64,000 nucleotides of DNA from Pristionchus mayeri. Taxonomy: Eukaryota > Nematoda > Chromadorea > Rhabditida > Neodiplogasteridae. Position 1 is the first letter of the stretch, and each line of letters begins with the position of its first letter. The notes beneath the pieces were generated by a model, which did not search any database, was not told the origin of the DNA, and saw only the letters and a list, made by a program, of their open reading frames with translations. This document shows, piece after piece, positions 33,206 through 42,200 of the stretch. Position numbers and translations under genes: made by a program. Location: positions 50,212,553 to 50,276,552 of the forward strand of contig BTRK01000005.1 of the NCBI GenBank assembly GCA_036245805.1. Direction: 5' to 3'.

Positions 33206-36200
33206 ATGACTGCCGAACAAGTGTCCGCCGTACGTTCCTTCAACGGGACGCAGTACGTGTTCAAGCACAAGAGGTGATCGAAAACTTTCTTAAGATATTT
33301 GGCAATTTGTCAATGGATAAATATCACACCAGAGAGTCGAGCTCGAATCGTCATTCTAGGAACTGTAGGGGAAATCGTCAAATGAGTTCGTTTGACGACT
33401 TTTGCCAAAATTCACTCAGCTGTAGACTTTGCGTGCAAAGCTAGGATATGCCACCTTCCCCTCGAAGGTGGATCTTGGGATTTTAATTGGCGCTGAGCGT
33501 TTCGAGAACATTGTGATTTTGACCGGAGAGAAAACTGATACAGTGAGAATAAAATGCGTAGCAATTTGGTGTGCGGTGTTGAACGCTATAAACAGCGGTG
33601 AAACGGGACGTTATAATGATACTGTAGCTGTTTGTCGTGATGTACTTCAGTATCATTATAACTTTCCATTCCGCCGCTATTTATCGTTGTTCAACACCGC
33701 ACATCAAATTGCTAGGCGTTCTATTCTCACAGTAATTTATCCACAAAAAAAGTGCGTCAGAATATTCGTTGCTTTAAGGTCCTGTGTTTCAGAATGCAAG
33801 CCCCCGATTGACTGATATTGAGGCGATAATTTGGCATTTCAAACGACCCCTCGCCTCAATTAGAGGGCTCAAAAAATGGAAGTGCCCGTTCGATCCCAGC
33901 AAAGCATACCATTAGCATTAGGGTATTTTAACATGTGGGTTCCGAATATGGAACTAGTTCTTCGGCACTTACCTACTTCCCCGCCAAGCCCACACCCCCC
34001 TCCAGTGACAGGCTTCAAATATGACGGAGTTCGGGGGGGGGGGGGGGGGGGGGGTCGCAAATAGGGCCCTCGGGGGTTTGCGAATGGGGATTCGGGGGGT
34101 CGCAAGCCGCAAGCGACCGGGTGGGGTGGGGGAGGCGCAAGGTTTGGACGGCCGCAAAGCGCCAACGGCCTGCCCGTCGTGGGAACCTCTCGTTTCCCTA
34201 CCGAAATTGCCCTGGCGCTTCGTGCTGGACACAATCATGTAGTATTATCAAATAAATTAAAGACCGACTAATTAAATTAACATATTTACTTCAGTTCAAC
34301 AGTATCGTGCGAGATGACATTCGGAGTGTATGTACCAGATCACACGAGTGGGACGAAGCTACCTGGATTGATATATCTGTCAGGTATGTATCTTCACTTC
34401 CTTCTTATTTTTATATGAAAGGTATATGAGGCCGGTTGCCTAAATGTAAGAGTCGGACAACAGCACGAGGGTTCAGGTGGTGCTCAAAAAGTCGTACCTC
34501 ATTTTTCAAATCAAAAATGGGATATGAGGCGGGATACCGTAGTATTAGGTTGATGCAAAAGTTTCGATACAAGGTATTTTTGGTATTTTCTCGAGAGTTG
34601 TTTGCTTATCTTGGATAATACTTTGGCATTATTTGAGGCACTATTGATGCACTACAATCATAGTTTTAAATTGAATCGATCTTAATTGGTTCAACAGAAA
34701 AAATTATTTTCTAAAAATGGTAAATTTTCGATATTTCTGATACTCTGTACAAACGCCCATTAAAACAAAACAGACGGGTTGCAATTTCCACCATTTCGTT
34801 TCGACAGTGCACACTGGCGTATGCTCCCATATAACACTTTAGAATATATCGTTAGTGTCTATCAGAAAAGTTATGGGTCAATTCTTCCGAATTCGCCCTC
34901 CAAACTTCGACAGTTAAGGTCCTGTAAATGACTGATTGATCATGTATGCCCATAAGCGCCCTATGAAGAGCACGCATACCCTAATATCCTACAAAAATGC
35001 AAGATAGAATTGCTAAATGCTGAAGCAAGTTATGGCTCGAAAACGTGAAAACGTATCGAAACTTTTGCATCAACCTAATATATCGTTTCTCTAAATCGCA
35101 TGATCTCTCGTCGGTCAGAGAAAGCGAAAGAGTACGCGGTGTGCCTGCGCATCGAGGGAGAGAGGAGCGCGCCTAGGGAGAGCTCAAGTCACCGCGGGGT
35201 AGATAAAGGGGGCAGAGGGGAGCGAGGGGGAGAGGGGAAGGCACGAGAGAGCGTGGCCCGTCCCATGTACAATTGTGTTGCACAGAGGCAGCGCCTTTGA
35301 GCCCTCGTGAACAGAGTGCGGTGGCTGGCACACCAAAATTTCAAAAATTTGTGGGAAGTTATCAAGGGTGCTGATTATAGTGTACTTCATTTTGCACCAA
35401 AGCAACTTGTTCAGCCGGGCTGACCGATAGGAACTTTCATAAAAGTGCTAACTATCTCAAAGCAGAAAAATGGGTGCAATGGTGAGATGTCACATTTTTT
35501 TAAAACCCTTTCAACTCAAATCTTTCAAGTCGGATTTATTTTTTTGGATAAATTGTTTCGGAATCATTTCTCCGAGAACCGCTAATCTACGAACAATTGA
35601 CCTGGAATGAGTGGGCTGGAAATTGTCATTTCGAATTTGCATTCTCGAAACCCTCATCTCGTAACTTTTATTTCGGAACTTTTGCTTTGGAACTCAAACT
35701 TCGGAACTCTAAAGTATCCGTTTGGGTAAGAGTCGAACAACTTCGGGTGGTCATAGGGCATGCGTAGGGGTGAGTATATGGGAACAGTTTTTGCGATTAC
35801 CATTTCCAGATCGATTCTCTCGTGACTGTCGTGATATAGCAATCATGTTGAAAACATCAGTACAAAACATGTGTATACTCCGGCGAGATTTCTAGATGTA
35901 TGTCGAAAAGTTCTGGAGAAAAATTTACGAAATTGAAGTTCCATTACGAAAGTTACGAGATGAGGGTTACGAAAATGCAATTACAATATTAATCATTCCA
36001 GGCCGCTCATTCCAAATTGAAAAGGTCGGAATGCAAATTCCCAATTGAATTGGTCTGAGAGCGGCATTTTGAATTGAAATGTTTCAGTATTTATGGTACG
36101 ACAAAAAAGTTTTCAAAAATGCATTTCCCAAAAAATAGTGACATCTCACCATTGCACCAAAAAATGCGTAAAGCACCACGTCAAGCTAACATATCACACT

Positions 36201-39200
36201 TTAAAAAGCGGACGAACAAACAGCTTAATTTTCAATGTAAACTAATTTTTTAAACATTTTTCCAAAAATTTCCAGAAAAGTTTTCCGCATATTGTGGATG
36301 TTCCACTATTATTGTGCATTACGATTTCGTCCAAAATCTATGCTATTTCTTTTATATCGCTTTTTGGGTATTCATATGCAAATTCGGATTCAGAGAGTGG
36401 AAATACATAATTACATACGTCTTGCAGGTCTCACATGTACTCATGCTAATGTTATGGAGAAGGGTGCAGCACAGGGACCAGCGAGCAAACTCGGGTGAGG
36501 CCAATGCAATGGTTTAGAATGGAGCTTTCAATTATACAGTGATTATCACTATTCCATTTTTCACCCTTTCGCAACAATGCATAAAAATCTGAAATAGTGA
36601 CTTTAGGGTGCGGAGAAAGTATGCGAACCCATTTCAATTATGTTTTGCATAACAAAATATATTTTTGCACTATGCGCCTAACATAATTTTATGATAATTA
36701 GCCAAATAGTCGATAAATTTCCTTGGGACTTTCCAACACTATCTTGAGTTGTTCACGCTCTTCTACTCCGCTTTCCCTGCGCTCGATTCAAAAAAATTGC
36801 GGGATACTCTCTTCGTTTTCCACACTCTCTATTTTCGCTACACTGTCTGCGCTCTCTCGGGCTGGCGTCTATTCCCTGCTTTTATTTTGCAAAATTTTGT
36901 GCAGCCCTTTCTTGTGGTAAGTTGTGTGGGCAGTTTTCGCTACGCAATATTGCGCAATTTACACGCTCGTGGTGTGGTGGGCGCCCTTAGGCAAAGCTTT
37001 GGCAAGAATTTTAATATGTTAGAAGGCCATGGTTGTTAATTATTAAATTTTGATGAATGTCATGATGTTCAATGCAACGATTTCTTTCATTTCTCTAGGT
37101 AGAGCATTCCACACATCTTTAAAAAAGAGGTACTAGTATCTACAACAGAATGTCTGACAGAATCAATATATTTCATTAAAGTTACTCAATAAGGACGAAA
37201 CTCTGATCCCAAGACGCGACGCATTGTGCACGCGTCGCGTGTATGAGAGAGCGTACAAAAGTGATAGAGCGCTGGATCAGGCAACTTCAACCTGATCCTT
37301 TTAGGCCTTCCCCTGGGGCTGTTATTGATTTTTCGTATTTTTGTATATTCATTCTCAACTAATTCAGCCATGGGCTAGTCGATAGAAGACAAAAAGTAGG
37401 GGGTCAATTTCGTCCTTGTTGGGTAACTTTAATGCCTTGGCACTGATTGAAAATTCGAATTTCTACTATCTTCATCAATAAGCAGTACTCGAGGAGGGAA
37501 AACAACGAACTTCGCTAGAATTTCGATCCGCATCCGCAGATGGGCTCGGCTGTGGATCTTGAAAAACACTGCCGTAATCGAAAAAAATCGATTTAAAACC
37601 GCTGCGGCGGTAGGGGACGATGCATTGCTCAACAAATTCAAATACTTACTGCAAAGAAATTCGAGGCAAATCGACGAGCATCGCTAGAAATTACGTCAGA
37701 AATTAAGGGGTGGGATACAATCCAGCCGGCAAATTTTGTAAAAATATTGATCTTTGATCTTTCGTTCGAGAATTTTCATCTTTACTTGACCTCGATAAGA
37801 TATATACCTTTTGAAAGAGCATGAAAAGTTATGTCAGAGCCCAAGTTTGTGAAACTTTTGAACGTGTGGTTTTCTGGAAATAAAAAATCGATTATTTTCC
37901 AGTACAAAAATAAATGGCGCTCCTTTTTCCAATTGATTGCAGTTGTAACGTTGTACGTTATTTATGAGCCATCCCTTGGAGGTACGCAAGACCAGTTTTT
38001 ACCAATAGCATTTATCTCAGGGAATAACAGGGAGTATGTCTTCGATTCGTTCCTGGCGGCTCTCATCGTAGGTATCGGGTACGAGGGGTACGGTATCAGG
38101 GTATCGGGTAGGGGAACTTCCCGGGGTACGGTAGGTAAAGGACTGTGCAATACAGTATGCTCTTTAGATGGGAGGTCTACTCGGTTACAGGCCTTCTGGG
38201 AGCTCCACTCGGAGAGTAGGAGCATCCAGGCCGAACCCTTAGTAGGCGAGGACAAGGGTTACAGTATCCAGGGAGCTCTACTCGGAGAGTGAGAGCAATG
38301 GACTATTCTGTCCCAGGTCGACTCGTGGGTGGAGAGGGGAGACAGGCCAGGGACGAAGGGAAGGGGATGGACTCGTTGAGACGAATCGGGGAAGGAGAGC
38401 AGAGCTCTATAGACGAGGGGGAGACAATGGACAATGGAACTCTGCATATGGACTCGTAGTGATATTGCGAGATTAGTGGTTTATTGCAAAGGCAGATGAG
38501 TGATTAGAACTATTGATGGTTTTCGTTGTTCTCCTTGGTAATCTCATTACCCGGATCTCAGCTATTGCACCCCCTGGAAATTTGAAATATTGTATGAAAT
38601 TGCATGGAGAGTCTGGACAAAATTATCACATTATGGTGCGAGGTACCGAAAATAGACTTTTCCACGAAAAACTGGCACTTAATCGCCGACCAGGGTTCGA
38701 TTCCGCTCGGCACGAAAATTATTGCCAACTTTTTTCGCTTCTACTGATGTTTTTTCAACATCTATTCATCTTTAATATTGTTTTCCCTTTGTAACTACGA
38801 TCTTCTTTAGTTTATTATATATAAATTTCAACTTCTTTGATCTAATCTTGATCTGATTGATGATCTCATGGGTCTAGTACACCTTCCTCCTTTCTTCTTC
38901 GTTTCTTTCTTCGCTCCACTATTCACAGAACTTTCTGTTCTCTACTTTGATCCGACTGCGATACAAGTTATAGAAGTTTAAATGTATATATAATAAACTT
39001 AATAAGATCGTAGTTACAAAGGGGAAACAACATTAAAGATGAATAAATGTTGAAAAAACATAGGTAGAAGCGAAAAAAAAGTTGGCAAAATATTTCGTGC
39101 CGAGCGGAATCGAACCCTGGTCGGCGATTAAGTGCCAGTTTTTCGTGGAAAAGTCTATTTTGGGCACCTCGTACCATAATGTGATAATTTTGTCCAGATT

Positions 39201-42200
39201 CTCCATGCAATTTCACACAATATTTCAAATTTCCAGGATATGCAATAAGTTGGAAAATGGTGAGCCTTTTATTTTTGTTCTGGAATATAATCGATTTTTT
39301 ACGTTATCATGAATTTCCAGAAAACCACACTTTCAACAGTTTCACAAACTTGGGTGCTGACATAACTTTAAATGCTCTTTCGAATGGTATATATCTTAGG
39401 CTTCTAGGAAAGCGCCGAAATCATTAGCCATCCCTTGTATGACCCTCTTTGATAACAGATCACGGGATGGCATCGACCGCATCTTCGTGGAAAATTAGCT
39501 CATTCATTTTGAGGCGCGTCTAGAATACGGATTTAAAGTTGGGTCATTCCGCCTATTCTGCCATTTTTTACGCGGTTCCAATTGGGCACGCAAGAATGAT
39601 AAAACACAATTCCGAAAATGATCGGGTCAGTCGCCTGGCAGGCGCCATATTGAATTCCTTTTTATTCGCAGCCAGGCCAGATATGTTTTATTCATCGCGA
39701 ACAATAATGAGTAAGGCGCCCTCCAATCTCAGAAATTCTAGTCTAGAATCCCAGGCAGGAGTCTCTTTTGGCGAGCAATTTTTCCCTACCGTTGTGCGAA
39801 AACAAAGGGTGGTCGATTTGTGGATCGCATTCTTCAAATTTGTGAATCACATTCTTCGGCCAAAAATCAAAAGGCCAACATTAATTATGCTGCTTAGGTT
39901 GATCTTCATTCACCCCGACACATCCCCTCGCGGCACTGACGTTGCCGATGCGGATAGATATGATCTGGGACAGGTATTCAAATTAAATACTGTAGCCCGA
40001 ACGTCAGCATTGAATAAATATTCAATGCACATGCTACTTGCAACTTTGGCATACCCCTTTCAAGTGGCCTTACTATAGGGAGCGGGCTTCTACATAGATG
40101 CATCATGGGAGCCATGGTCAAATCACTTTAAAATGAGATCGTAAGTCTGTTTGCACGTTGAAAGAACAATATTCTGTTATTCACTTTGATATTTTTTTTT
40201 TAAATCTGAGTGGTTTCGTTTCGTAATCGTTACGACAATTGAAAACATATTTTAATATCATTGGAAACGTAAGCGATGTGAAATGACACAACTTCTCGTA
40301 ATGAAGGTTCGAATTGGAACTGGAAAAACGGAACCCGCATTTTCGGAACTGATTTCTAGGAACATTTTTCTTGGAACTGGTCCTTTTCGAACTTTTTTCG
40401 TACGGTTTATTTGATTTTTTTCAAATATTATTATATGCACGATTGTATTTTGATATCTTACACATTTCCTATACATTATTTTATCATTTAATCGGAGATC
40501 GATCATTTCGGAATCATAAAACCGAAACTGATCACATGAAAACCCCCGAATTGTAACTGACGAAATGATCCTTTTCTTTTAACTACCGACTAGGTTACTT
40601 TACTCGATTAGGTTACTTTACTCGAATATCAATTTAGAGAAATGTGGAATAACTGAAGTAATAATTAAGTAAATAATAATACCGGTAATTAAAAAAATAC
40701 TAATACAATTTCGAAAAAAATCATTTTCCGCTTAAGTGGTTCCGAATCGTCGGGGTGCAAATTCACATTTTTAAAGAAGGAGTAACACGAATCAATGCTA
40801 GAGAGTCCCACGACGAAGATATTGCTCTCGAAATGGGAAACTGTAGCGAATTTACCTAGAGAAAGATGCGAAAATAATGTAGAGCGAGTGAAACATAAAC
40901 GAAACAGCCACGACCCTGCGCTGTCAATGAACTTATGTAAATAGCCTCAGAGCTGTCTTTGAAACTTCGGATAACGTGAATCATGATCGGGATGCCGGCA
41001 TTTAATACATGCTCATAGTGGCTAATTAAACAAATTTTTCGTGTTACTCCTTCTTTAAATTGTCAGTTTGAAAACAAAAGAGTTTAAATTCAAATTTCAA
41101 TAAAAATGATTCCAATTTGCATAGTTTTAAATATACCGGTTGCATATCGTTTTTTTATAGCAATCTAAAACAAAAATGCGTGAATGGTAGTTTCCACAAT
41201 TAAAATTCCAGAGTGAACGATCTCCATTTAATTACACCAAAACCAAAAAAAAGTTCCAAAACGACCAGTTCCAAAACAAATGTTCTATTACGATAATTTC
41301 CGAAATAAAAGTTCCAATTTGTACCATCACCGTAGTGAAAATCAACAACTAAGTACCAAATCATCCTTCGTAACTATTCATATTGTTAGCAAACTTATGT
41401 TTCAAGGTCTACTTTCTACTAGCATTTTGATAAACTTATCCTTTATATACTAACAAGTCATTCGTTGTCACCTGATGTAATCAAATGGGAAGAAAGTGAT
41501 AGAATGAAGCAATAGAGAAACAAAAATTTTCAGATACATCGAGTCCGAGTTGTTGCCCGTAGTTAGTGCGGTCGTACCGGCTCTTGACACTACTCATATC
41601 GGCATCACTGGGCACTCAATGGGAGGTATAACGCAAAATTAAATTTAGTAAACCATAGTCAAATAGGCTCTCAGTTCGATCTGTTGTTACGACGGGCAAA
41701 ATATGTGCACCGACGATAAATTTTGAATTATCTTTTAAAAATTTGCTCTTGCTTTGTTCACGGTGTAATAATTTAATTTGATCGATATGTTTTTTTGGGG
41801 TTTTTTGTGCTCTAAGTATCGTTGTAACTTTTGACTTGGATATCCGAGAAAATAATGCCGTTCACGTCGGGTGCTGCACAAATATTCGCAAAATAACTCC
41901 TCTTTGCTAGGACACGGTGCTCTTACTCTTGGACTAACGCGACCGGACCTCTTCCGTTCCATATCGGCCTTCGCACCTATTGCCAATCCTACTGAGTGCG
42001 ATTGGGGGAGAACTATATTCGGAGAATACCTTGGAGATGATTCGAAGGTTGAATGGAAAAAGGTATGACAAAGTTGTGACGTAGACGTTGAATTAACACT
42101 GGTGTCACGAGTCAAGTAACGGACAACTCAGAAAAACGACTACTCAGAAACGCCTTAACCTTGGTCCTTATTCTGCTTAGGCTTAGGTTTCTTAGGTTTC

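Noticed and set aside
39539..40078. 179-codon open frame as a gene
   Set aside because: Only 39898-39973 is coding, as an exon of the hydrolase with clear splice sites; the rest is intron sequence that happens to be open.
41900..42062. A separate lipase/esterase gene
   Set aside because: The frame is the seventh exon of the S-formylglutathione hydrolase; phases and family order place it there.
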